This document shows positions 41,731-49,402 of a DNA stretch of 64,000 nucleotides, piece after piece. The stretch is from Allokutzneria multivorans (lineage in GTDB: Bacteria; Actinomycetota; Actinomycetes; Mycobacteriales; Pseudonocardiaceae). The DNA is taken from contig NZ_BAABAL010000018.1 of assembly GCF_039537405.1 (NCBI RefSeq), positions 186,001-250,000 of the forward strand, read 5' to 3'. Within the stretch, counting starts at the first letter, position 1. Every line of letters starts with the position of its first letter. The notes beneath the pieces were generated by a model. It did no database searches, was not told the DNA's origin, and saw nothing but the letters and a program-made list of their open reading frames with translations. The position numbers were made by a program, and so were the translations under genes.

Positions 41731-42543
41731 ATGACAGCCAGCGTGAACCTCGTCCTCGGCGGCACCGGCAAGACCGGGCGCCGCGTCGTCTCCCGCCTGC
41801 GTGAGCTGGGCCTGCCTGCCCGCCCGCTCTCCCGCTCCACCGAGATCCCCTTCGACTGGGCGGACCGCGACACCTGGGAGGCCGCGCTCGACGGCGGCGG
41901 AGCGCTCTACCTCATCCCGCCGCCCGGGCTCGGCCCCGTGCACGAGTTCGTCCGACGCGCGGTCGACGCGGGTGTGCGCCGGATCGTGGTGCTGTCAGGG
42001 CGCGGCTCGGACACCTACCACTTCCAGGGCATCCTGCGCACGGAGCGGGCGGCCCGCGAATCCGGCGTGGACTGGACGATCCTGCGCCCCAACCACTTCT
42101 TCCAGAACTTCAGCGAGGACGTCCTGCGCGAGCCGGTCCTCGCCGGAGAGGTCGTGCTGCCGACCGGCGACCACCCCGATCCGATGGTGGACGTGGAGGA
42201 CATCGCCGACGTCGCGGTCGCCGCGCTGACGCAGGACGGCCACACCGGGCAGACCTACGTGCTGACCGGTCCGCGCGGGATCTCCTTCGCCGAAGCCACC
42301 GCGATCGTCGCCAAGGAGAGCGGTCGCGAGATCCACTACAAGGAGGTCTCCGGCGCCGAGTACGTGGACCTGCTTGTCGCGCAAGGCTTCCCGGCGGACG
42401 ACGCCCGCGACCTGTGCACGGTCTTCGAGGCCGTCCGCGAGGGCACCATCACCGGGACCACCGGCGACGTCGAGCGCGTTCTCGGGCGCCCGCCAAGGGA
42501 TTTCGAGTCCTACGTGCGCCGCTCGCTGGACAGCTGGGCGTAG
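41731..42543 (+). CDS. NmrA-like NAD(P)-binding protein
   Basis: A 270-residue Rossmann protein of the atypical SDR/NmrA type, with NLVLGGTGKTGRRVVSRLRE at the N-terminus and LRPNHFFQNFSED, the usual NmrA core. Such proteins are NAD(P)H quinone reductases or redox sensors. It is divergent from the AraC-type gene that probably activates it. Confidence 0.88.
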   Translation: MTASVNLVLGGTGKTGRRVVSRLRELGLPARPLSRSTEIPFDWADRDTWEAALDGGGALYLIPPPGLGPVHEFVRRAVDAGVRRIVVLSGRGSDTYHFQGILRTERAARESGVDWTILRPNHFFQNFSEDVLREPVLAGEVVLPTGDHPDPMVDVEDIADVAVAALTQDGHTGQTYVLTGPRGISFAEATAIVAKESGREIHYKEVSGAEYVDLLVAQGFPADDARDLCTVFEAVREGTITGTTGDVERVLGRPPRDFESYVRRSLDSWA

Positions 42544-42548
42544 CCGCG

Positions 42549-43373
42549 TCAGGGCTTCGGCAGCGAAGCCAGGCGCCTCAGCCGCTCTTCGGACTCCGAA
42601 CCGGGCGAAGCCGTGTAGGCCACGACGATCGTGTCAGGGTCGCTCGGCAACGTCATGGACTCGTAGTCCAGGGTCAGCTCGCCGACCTCCGCGTGCCGGA
42701 AGACCTTGCTGCCGTGGACCTTCTCCTGGACGTTGTGCCCGGCCCACCACTGGCGGAACTGTTCACTGTGGACGGACAGCTCACCGACGAGCGCGGCCAG
42801 CCGTGCGTCGTCCGGGTACCGCCCCGCGTCCAGGCGGAGGTAGGCGACGACCTCGCGGGCGACCTTCTCCCAGTTCGGGTACAGCGCCTGGCTGCGCGGA
42901 TCCATGAAGATGATCCACGGCATGTTCCGCCGCTCCGGCTCCCGCGCGCCGAAGTCCCCCATGAGCGCGCACGCCAGGTCGTTCCACGCCAGCACGTCCA
43001 TCCGGCGCCCCAGCACGAACGCGGGCACCCCGGCCATCGCGTCCAGCAAGCGCTGCACCGGCTCGCGCACCTGACGCGGAGGCACCACCACGCGGCCGGG
43101 GCGGGCCAGGTTGTGCAGGTGCTCGCGCTCCGACGGAGTGAGCCGCAGGGCGCTCGCGAGCGAGTCGAGCACGGTCCGCGACACGTTGACCGGCCGCCCC
43201 TGCTCCAGGCGCACGTAGTAGTCCACGCTCACCCCGGCCAGCGGCGCGAGCTCCTCCCGGCGCAGGCCAGGCACCCGGCGACGCCCGCCGAAGCTGCGCA
43301 GCCCGACGTCCTGAGGGCTGAGGCGAGCCCGGCGCGAGCGCAGGAACTCCCCCATCTCGGCTTGATGCTCCAC
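42549..43373 (-). CDS. XRE-family regulator with MmyB-like ligand domain
   Basis: A 274-residue protein. The N-terminal HTH (PGLRREELAPLAGVSVDYYVRLEQGR) is typical of the RRREELAxLAGVS group, and the C-terminal MmyB-like domain (PAFVLGRRMDVLAWNDLACALMGDF) is PAS-like. It is divergent from an SDR gene, a pairing seen often in actinomycetes, and a 23-base dyad lies between them. GTG at 43373 is favoured (CATACT 7 bases upstream); ATG at 43355 is the alternative. Confidence 0.88.
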   Translation of the reverse strand: MEHQAEMGEFLRSRRARLSPQDVGLRSFGGRRRVPGLRREELAPLAGVSVDYYVRLEQGRPVNVSRTVLDSLASALRLTPSEREHLHNLARPGRVVVPPRQVREPVQRLLDAMAGVPAFVLGRRMDVLAWNDLACALMGDFGAREPERRNMPWIIFMDPRSQALYPNWEKVAREVVAYLRLDAGRYPDDARLAALVGELSVHSEQFRQWWAGHNVQEKVHGSKVFRHAEVGELTLDYESMTLPSDPDTIVVAYTASPGSESEERLRRLASLPKP

Positions 43374-43405
43374 CCGACGAAGTATGGCGGTCCTGCGTTC
43401 ACCGT

Positions 43406-43428
43406 TCCTGGTACTGCCAGTCCCAGGA
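43406..43428. promoter_or_regulatory. Inverted repeat operator between XRE/MmyB and SDR genes
   Basis: TCCTGGTACT-GCC-AGTCCCAGGA matches as an inverted repeat in 9 of 10 arm positions. It is the only strong dyad in the 102-base divergent gap. Confidence 0.6.
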
Positions 43429-43475
43429 AAACCGCGCCCTGGCCGGCACGTGCCGTGGCCGAGACCCTTCCGCCC

Positions 43476-44198
43476 GTGATCAACGAACTCCGCACTGCGG
43501 TCATCACCGGCGCCTCCAGCGGCATCGGCGAAGCGACCGCGCACGCCCTCGCCGCAGCCGGTTTCCGGGTCGCCCTCCTGGCCCGCAGGGGCGACCGCCT
43601 CAGGGACATCGCCGATTCGGTCGGCACCAGGGCTCTCCCCGTGCCGGCCGACGTCACCGACACGGCCTCCCTCGCCGCGGCGGCGGAGCTGATCGGCCCG
43701 GTCGACGTGCTGGTCAACAACGCGGGCGTGTTCCAACCGGGCAGGTCCGACCCCGAGTCGTGGCGGCGCACCGTCGACGTCAACCTGACCGGCGCTCTGC
43801 TGGCCGTCAACACCTTCCTGCCCCAACTGCTCCTGTCAGCGGCTCGGCACGGGGTCTCCGACATCGTGTCCGTGTCGTCGATCTCCGCGCGGCGCACGTT
43901 CACCGGCACCGTCGCCTACACCGCGAGCAAGGCCGGGCTCAGCCACGCCACCGACGTGCTCCGCGCGGAACTCGCGCCGAACGGCGTGCGCACCACGACC
44001 ATCGAGCCCGGCCTGGTCGACACGGAGATCTACGACCACGTCGCCGACGCTGACGCCCTCGCGGGAGTGCGTTCGCTGCTGGCCTCGTGCCAACCGCTGC
44101 GGGCCGCCGACGTGGCGGAACTGATCACCTTCGCGGTGACCCGCCCCGCCCACGTCAGCCTCCCGACGGTCGTCACCATGCCAACGAGGCAGGTGTGA
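43476..44198 (+). CDS. Short-chain dehydrogenase/reductase
   Basis: A 240-residue classical SDR. The cofactor motif TGASSGIG is at about residues 10-17, NNAG at about 80, and the catalytic Ser (VSVSSIS), Tyr and Lys (YTASKAG) are intact. GTG at 43476 lies nine codons before the Gly-rich loop. It probably answers to the divergent MmyB-type regulator. Substrate unknown. Confidence 0.9.
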   Translation: MINELRTAVITGASSGIGEATAHALAAAGFRVALLARRGDRLRDIADSVGTRALPVPADVTDTASLAAAAELIGPVDVLVNNAGVFQPGRSDPESWRRTVDVNLTGALLAVNTFLPQLLLSAARHGVSDIVSVSSISARRTFTGTVAYTASKAGLSHATDVLRAELAPNGVRTTTIEPGLVDTEIYDHVADADALAGVRSLLASCQPLRAADVAELITFAVTRPAHVSLPTVVTMPTRQV

Positions 44199-44204
44199 CC
44201 GGAA

Positions 44205-45281
44205 CTAGGACAGCAGGTGCTTCCAGGTGTCGGCGTTGGCGACGCCGTCGGCGCGGAGTCCCTTGCGCACCTGGAAGTTGCGCACGGCGGTCGTGGTGTT
44301 GCCGTCGAGGACGCCGTCCGAGCGGTTGACCATCCCGTGCGCGGTCAGCAGCAGTTGCAGCGCGCGGACCGCGTCGCCGCGCTCCCCCGACCGGACGGGC
44401 GCGGTGATCAACGGCCACGTCTCGGCGCCGACGAGGCCGCTGACCGGGATGCCGTGCTTGGCTTCGAGCCTGCGGGCCGCCGCGTCGAGCTCCTGGTCGT
44501 AGACGCCGGTGAGCGGGACGGAGGTCTCGCCGATGGCGCGGAACAGGTACTGGGCGACCAGCACGCGCTCGCCGGTGTCGCCGGGCTGAAGCAGTCGCCA
44601 CGTGACCGGGTCGGCCTCGGCGGCCCGGCCCAGCGAGCGGGCGACGGCGGTGCGCAGCTCGGGCAGGCGCGCGTAGAGGGTGTTGCCGGGGCACGCCGTG
44701 TTGTTGAAGTCGCGGTGCCCGAAGATCTGCGACGACGCGATGCCGTGCTTCTGACACATGTAAGCGCACAGCTGTACGAGCGAGTTCCACTGCGCGGTGG
44801 TCGGCCCGACGCTGGTGTAGAGGCCCTCGTTCTCGATGCCGAAGGCAACGTCGTTCTGCCCGCTGGTGTGCGCGCTGGAGACGTGCTTGTTGCCGCTGTT
44901 GAGCGCTTCAAGGCTGCGGTGGCGGCCCTCGGTGACGTACCCGCCGCGGCTGTTGGTGAAGTGCTGGCCGGTGTCCAGCCACCCGTTGACGTTCATGTGG
45001 TGGTTCTGGATGGACCGCGACAGCGCGAAGGCGTGCGCCTGGCTGAAGTCGTTGCTGTTCTCCGTGGCGGTGTGATGAATGATGATCTTCGCGGTGCGGC
45101 GGGCGAGCACGGTGATGGCGGCGCTGTTGGCGCGTGCCCCCCACACCCCGGTCCCGGCGATGGCCGGGACGGCCGCGGCCTCGCGCACTGACGCGAGCGC
45201 GGGCGAGGCGCCGACCAGGCCGAGTGCGGTGAGGGTGAGCCCGCTGCCGAGCAGGGTGCGGCGCGCGAGAATCGGTTCCAT
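44205..45281 (-). CDS. Tat-exported N-acetylmuramoyl-L-alanine amidase with peptidoglycan-binding domains
   Basis: A 358-residue cell-wall enzyme. The N-terminus has a twin-arginine signal (ARRTLLGSGLTLTALGLVG). The amidase_2/PGRP domain (about 50-210) has the zinc ligands in IIIHHTATE and GHRDFNNTACPG. Two C-terminal regions of about 60 residues each (LQPGDTGERVLVAQYLFRA and VRSGERGDAVRALQLLL) look like peptidoglycan-binding modules. It would cut the bond between MurNAc and L-Ala during wall turnover. Confidence 0.9.
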   Translation of the reverse strand: MEPILARRTLLGSGLTLTALGLVGASPALASVREAAAVPAIAGTGVWGARANSAAITVLARRTAKIIIHHTATENSNDFSQAHAFALSRSIQNHHMNVNGWLDTGQHFTNSRGGYVTEGRHRSLEALNSGNKHVSSAHTSGQNDVAFGIENEGLYTSVGPTTAQWNSLVQLCAYMCQKHGIASSQIFGHRDFNNTACPGNTLYARLPELRTAVARSLGRAAEADPVTWRLLQPGDTGERVLVAQYLFRAIGETSVPLTGVYDQELDAAARRLEAKHGIPVSGLVGAETWPLITAPVRSGERGDAVRALQLLLTAHGMVNRSDGVLDGNTTTAVRNFQVRKGLRADGVANADTWKHLLS

Positions 45282-45443
45282 GGCGGTTACTCCTCGGATT
45301 GGGGGCAGGGAACCCCAAACGGATGAGGTAGGCGTCCAACACGTTCCGCGCGGTGCCAGGTTTCAAGCAAGGCCCTTTAGAAGGAATCTTTCGGCCAGCC
45401 GTCACAATTTGGTTAATCGATGACGGTTTGAGATCGTCAATAC

Positions 45444-45884
45444 ATGCTTGTTTCCCCTTACCGGGCCGCTGACCAGCAAGAAGTCCTCGAAGTCTTCGAC
45501 AGCAACGTGCCGAGGTACTTCGCCGAGTCCGAGCGCGCCGAGTTCCTGGAGTTCCTCGGCGACTTCGGGGACCACTACCTCGTGGGCCGTGAAGAAGGCA
45601 AGGTCGTCGCTTGTGGTGGCCACGCGCCGCGAAGGGACGACCCGAGCACGTGGACCCTGTGCTGGGGCATGGTCACCGCCTCGCACCACCGGCGCGGTCT
45701 CGGCGCCCAACTGCTCCGGGTGCGCTTGGACGCCATCGCCGCGACCGGTCCCGCGACGGTGCTCCTGGCGACGAGCCAGCACAGCGCGGGGTTCTTCGAG
45801 CGCTTCGGCTTCGTCACCGAGAACGTGGTGCCGGACGGCTTCGCCCCGGGAATCGACCAGTACGACATGCGCCTGCGACCGTGA
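45444..45884 (+). CDS. GNAT family N-acetyltransferase
   Basis: A 146-residue GNAT protein. The acetyl-CoA site is SHHRRGLGAQLLRVRLDAIA at about residues 75-94, with the earlier HAPRRDDPSTWTLCWGMV strand and the closing FFERFGFVTENVV. It overlaps the deacetylase gene by 4 bases (GTGA). Substrate unknown. Confidence 0.88.
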   Translation: MLVSPYRAADQQEVLEVFDSNVPRYFAESERAEFLEFLGDFGDHYLVGREEGKVVACGGHAPRRDDPSTWTLCWGMVTASHHRRGLGAQLLRVRLDAIAATGPATVLLATSQHSAGFFERFGFVTENVVPDGFAPGIDQYDMRLRP

Positions 45885-46597
45885 CCGGCATGCGCAAGGC
45901 TGTCGTGATCACCGCCGTGGTCCTGCTCGTCGCCGGGATCGGCGTTCTCGGGCTCTACCAGCTCACCAACTCGCGCACCTACCAGCTCTTCGGCGAGCTG
46001 GTGCACCGCGTGGAGACGCAGGAGAAGGTGGTGGCGCTGACCCTCGACGACGGGCCGACGGACCTCGCGCCGGAGGTGCTGCGCGGGCTGGCCGAGCTTC
46101 GTGCGCCCGCGACGTTCTACCTCAACGGCAACGACCTCGCTGCACGGCCTGAGCTGGGCAAACAGATCCGCGCGGCGGGCCACGAGCTGGGCAACCACAG
46201 CTACTCGCACCAGCGGATGGCCCTCGTCGGCCCGGAGTTCGTGCGGCGCGAGGTCGAGGACACCGATCGTGAGCTGCGCGCGGCCGGGCAGGACGGCGAG
46301 ATCACCTTCCGGCCGCCGTTCGGCAAGAAGCTGTGGACGCTGCCGAGCTACCTCGCCGAGCACGACCGCGTCACCGTTATGTGGGACGTGGAGCCGGACT
46401 CCGGCGTGGACCACGACGCCGCCACGATCGTGCGGAACACGCTCGAACAGACCCGTCCCGGTTCGATCATCCTGATGCACGTGATGTACCCGGGGCGGGC
46501 CCGGTCCCGGGCCGCGATCCCCGGCATCGTCACCGGGCTCCGTGAACAGGGGTACCGGTTCGTTACCGTGTCGGAGCTGCTCAAGCTCAGGAAATAG
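45881..46597 (+). CDS. Membrane-anchored polysaccharide deacetylase (NodB domain)
   Basis: A 238-residue protein. One N-terminal membrane helix is followed by a NodB domain: TLDDGPT holds the catalytic Asp and metal Asp, GNHSYSH gives the metal His pair, and FRPPFGKK the next motif. It would remove N- or O-acetyl groups from peptidoglycan or a wall glycan outside the cell. GTG at 45881 overlaps the GNAT stop; ATG at 45890 is an alternative. Confidence 0.9.
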   Translation: MTGMRKAVVITAVVLLVAGIGVLGLYQLTNSRTYQLFGELVHRVETQEKVVALTLDDGPTDLAPEVLRGLAELRAPATFYLNGNDLAARPELGKQIRAAGHELGNHSYSHQRMALVGPEFVRREVEDTDRELRAAGQDGEITFRPPFGKKLWTLPSYLAEHDRVTVMWDVEPDSGVDHDAATIVRNTLEQTRPGSIILMHVMYPGRARSRAAIPGIVTGLREQGYRFVTVSELLKLRK

Positions 46598-46610
46598 GTA
46601 TTTTCTGATC

Positions 46611-47462
46611 ATGTCCTCGGTCGGCAACCGCCTCGTCGAGTCCACAAAGGACCACGCGGCGGCCTGCTGGCCGGAGCACGACTGGTCGATCGCGCGCTAC
46701 CGGCACGGCGCCTTCCACGACGTGCTCGTGCTGCCCGAGGTGGTCGCCAGGATCGCCACGGACGCCGAGCGCGTCGCGCGCGAGCACCGCACCGCCCAAC
46801 TGCTCGACGGCGTCGACCTCCCCTTTGCCGTGCCTAAGCCGCTGTCCGAGCCGCGCACGCACGACGGCCGCACCGGAGTGCTGGTGTCGCGGTTGGCCGG
46901 GCAGTTCCACCCCGACATCCCGTGGGCCGAGGCGGTGGCGGAGTTCGCGGAGGCGCTCGACGCGCTGTCCTCGGTCGCGCTGCCACCCGGCCTGCCCGCG
47001 CCGCGCGTGTGGTGCGGCGGCGATCAGTGGCCCGCCATCGTGACGGACGAGCTGATGCCCCTGCTGCCCAGAGACCTCCGCGACACCGCCGCCGAGGTCG
47101 TCGCGGCCGTGATCGTCACCGAGTTCCGCGCTCCCGTCCGGCTCGTGCACGGCGACTTCGGACCGCACAACCTGTTGTGGCACAACGGGAGGATCAGCGG
47201 TCTCTTCGACTGGGACCACCTCTGCGCCGGGGATCCCGCGATCGACCTCGCTCCGCTCGTGGGGATCTACGGCGCCGCGCACGTCGCGGAGATCACCGAC
47301 GCCGCCACGCTCAACCGCGCCATGACGCACCGGGCGACGCTGTCCCTCCAGGTCGCCGCCGCCGGTCAGCTCGCGGGCAACCTGGCGCTGCGCGAGCACG
47401 CCCTGAACAACTTCGTCACCCGGGCCCGCGCCGAAACCCTGCGAGATCCAGGCACCGGTTAA
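46611..47462 (+). CDS. APH-like phosphotransferase family protein
   Basis: A 283-residue protein kinase-like fold protein. VRLVHGDFGPHNLLWHNGRI carries the catalytic loop (HGDxxxxN) and GLFDWDHLCAGDPAIDLA the metal-binding Asp. These are intact, so it is probably active. TATTTT 6 bases before the ATG suggests leaderless transcription. Substrate unknown; drug resistance should not be assumed. Confidence 0.87.
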   Translation: MSSVGNRLVESTKDHAAACWPEHDWSIARYRHGAFHDVLVLPEVVARIATDAERVAREHRTAQLLDGVDLPFAVPKPLSEPRTHDGRTGVLVSRLAGQFHPDIPWAEAVAEFAEALDALSSVALPPGLPAPRVWCGGDQWPAIVTDELMPLLPRDLRDTAAEVVAAVIVTEFRAPVRLVHGDFGPHNLLWHNGRISGLFDWDHLCAGDPAIDLAPLVGIYGAAHVAEITDAATLNRAMTHRATLSLQVAAAGQLAGNLALREHALNNFVTRARAETLRDPGTG

Positions 47463-47503
47463 TCCCCGTGCTCGCGGGAGGCGGTGCGAATAGGGTCGCG
47501 GGC

Positions 47504-48490
47504 ATGAGGGACCTGACGCAGCTGCCCAAGGCACACCTGCACGTGCACCTGGAGAGCACGATCCGGTGGCAGACGCTGCGCGAGATCGGTGCGGCCAACG
47601 GGGTCGAGGTCCCGGCGCACCTCGGTGACGAAGGCACGACCTTCACCGGCTTCCGCGAGTTCGCCGACGCCAACTCGATCATCCGGAGCTGCCTGCTGCG
47701 CCCGGAGGACTTCACCCGCGTCGCCGTGGAGTTCTGCGAGGACGAGGCCGCGCAGGGCACCCGCTACGCCGAGGTCACCTTCACCGCCGCGGCGCACGGC
47801 GAGCGGCTCGGCGACCTGGAGATGCCGCTCGAAGCCGTCCTGCGCGGGCTCGACCAGGGCCAGCGCGACAACGACATCGTGTGCCGGGTGATCCTGGACC
47901 ACTCGCGCAGGCGCTCCGTCGACCGCGCGTGGAACACCCTCAAGCTCGCCAAGGCGCACGACGCGGTGATCGGGATCGGCATGGCGGGCGAGGAGAGCTA
48001 CCCGCTCGCGCCGTTCGTCGAAGTGATCGCGGCGGCGAAGGAGGCGGGCCTCGAACTGCTGCACCACGCGGGCGAGGACTGCGGCGCGGACAGCATCCGC
48101 GAAGCGCTCCACAGTGGACAGACCGCGCGCCTCGGGCACGGCGTGCGCGTGCTCGACGACCCGTCGCTGGTTGCCGAGGTCCGCGAACGCGGCGTACCGC
48201 TCGAAGTCTGCCCGTCCTCCAACGTGATCCTCGGCGTCGCGCCGTCGCTCGCCGAGCACCCGCTCCCCCGGCTCGTCGACGCCGGGCTGATCGTCACGCT
48301 GAACACCGACATCCCCAACATGATGGGCATCTCGCTGAGCGACGAGTACGCCCGCGTGCGCGACGCCTTCGGCTACTCCGACGCCGACCTGGCCCGGTTC
48401 GCCCGCGCCGGGGTCGACGCCTCCTACGCCCCGGAAGCCCTGAAAACCCGGCTGCACAAGGAGATCACCGACTGGTTGGAGCTGGCGTAG
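47504..48490 (+). CDS. Adenosine deaminase family protein with altered active-site motifs
   Basis: A 328-residue TIM-barrel amidohydrolase. Zinc ligands are at HLHVH (His13 and His15), LLHHAGE has the catalytic Glu and a metal His, LGHG the base-activating His, and LNTDIP the metal Asp. Two usual residues differ: the HLEGS/HLDGS motif reads HLEST, and the canonical TDDP reads TDIP, so the second Asp that contacts the purine is lost. It may act on another purine or aminodeoxy-nucleoside. TAGGGT 7 bases before the ATG marks a leaderless start. Its end overlaps the convergent DinB gene by 26 bases. Confidence 0.85.
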   Translation: MRDLTQLPKAHLHVHLESTIRWQTLREIGAANGVEVPAHLGDEGTTFTGFREFADANSIIRSCLLRPEDFTRVAVEFCEDEAAQGTRYAEVTFTAAAHGERLGDLEMPLEAVLRGLDQGQRDNDIVCRVILDHSRRRSVDRAWNTLKLAKAHDAVIGIGMAGEESYPLAPFVEVIAAAKEAGLELLHHAGEDCGADSIREALHSGQTARLGHGVRVLDDPSLVAEVRERGVPLEVCPSSNVILGVAPSLAEHPLPRLVDAGLIVTLNTDIPNMMGISLSDEYARVRDAFGYSDADLARFARAGVDASYAPEALKTRLHKEITDWLELA

Positions 48491-49202
48491 CGTCCTGCTC
48501 CTCGATCAGATCGAGGTCGCGGACGCAGAAGCCGTGGTGCTCGAAGGTCTCGTTGAGCACCGTGCCGAGGCACTGCCGCACCGAGCGGCCCCGCGCGTAC
48601 GGCGGCCAGACATCGTCGTCCGGCACCGGCGCCTCGGTAGCGAGCTGCGCGGCGGTGACCTCGTCGAGCCAGGCCTCAAGCTCGGCGGCCTGTGCTTCAC
48701 GCACGCTCACGACCTCATCGAGGCCCGGATCGAGCGAGAGGTCAAGCCCGTGCGCTCCGCGATAGGGCTCGACGGTCGGCCCGGTGCCCATCGGCGTGAA
48801 CAACTCCGTCGAGCCCAGGCAGCAGCGGCGAAACCACGAGTCGTGAACGAAGACCAAGTGGCGCATCGTCTGCACCGCCGACCACTCGTCGTTCACGGTG
48901 CGGTGCTCGATGCCGGGTGCACGACGCATCCGCTCGACCGTCGCGGCCCATCCGGCGTGGAGCTGCCGGGATGCCTCGCGCAGATCGGCGAGGTCCTCGG
49001 AGCGGATCAGCGCGCGCACCGGATGGCGCCGGTCCAGCTCCGCCTCGACGTACTCGGTGACCTCGACACCGTTCACCACGAGGTTGGTGACGAGCCCGTC
49101 GATCACGGCGTCTTGCATGACGACGCCGATCAGGCGCGCCCCGGTCAGATCGCATTCGCGGAACTCAGCACCGCGCAGATCCTCGTCCACATACCGCTTC
49201 AT
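48465..49202 (-). CDS. DinB-like protein with pentapeptide-type N-terminus
   Basis: A 245-residue protein. The start (YVDEDLRGAEFRECDLTGARLIGVVM) resembles one or two turns of pentapeptide repeat. From about residue 80 a DinB/YfiT-like four-helix bundle follows (GWAATVERMRRAP, EWSAVQTMRHLVFVHDSWFRR, CLGTVLNETFEHHGFCVRDL) with His residues in metal-site positions. Such proteins are metal-dependent thiol transferases or hydrolases. TAGCAT 7 bases before the ATG suggests leaderless transcription. Confidence 0.82.
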   Translation of the reverse strand: MKRYVDEDLRGAEFRECDLTGARLIGVVMQDAVIDGLVTNLVVNGVEVTEYVEAELDRRHPVRALIRSEDLADLREASRQLHAGWAATVERMRRAPGIEHRTVNDEWSAVQTMRHLVFVHDSWFRRCCLGSTELFTPMGTGPTVEPYRGAHGLDLSLDPGLDEVVSVREAQAAELEAWLDEVTAAQLATEAPVPDDDVWPPYARGRSVRQCLGTVLNETFEHHGFCVRDLDLIEEQDATPAPTSR

Positions 49203-49276
49203 GCCCCGGATGCTAGGACTGAGCACCGACAAGCCCGCCCCTTCGACGTCACGGTCGGCAAGGCGGGAGGTTCGCA

Positions 49277-49395
49277 GGTCTTCAAGTACCGCCAACCCCC
49301 GTCCCAGCGGTCTTCAACGGCGGCAAACCCCCGGGATGCCCGAAGTAGGGCGCGGTTAGCGGTGATCAACAGGCGGGTTTGCTGGTCTTGAAGAC
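49277..49395 (+). repeat. GTCTTCAAGAC intergenic repeat, copy E
   Basis: Left end GGTCTTCAAGTACC and right end GGTCTTGAAGAC. The interior holds GTCTTCAACGGCGGCAAACCC and GCGGTTAGCGGTGATCAAC, almost as in copy A. The extended right end reaches the stop codon of the LAL regulator gene at 49403-49405. Confidence 0.78.
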
Positions 49396-49402
49396 TGGTG
49401 AA

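Noticed and set aside
46611..47462. Aminoglycoside resistance gene
   Set aside because: The fold is APH-like, but many such proteins phosphorylate sugars, choline or unknown metabolites; nothing in the sequence points to a drug.
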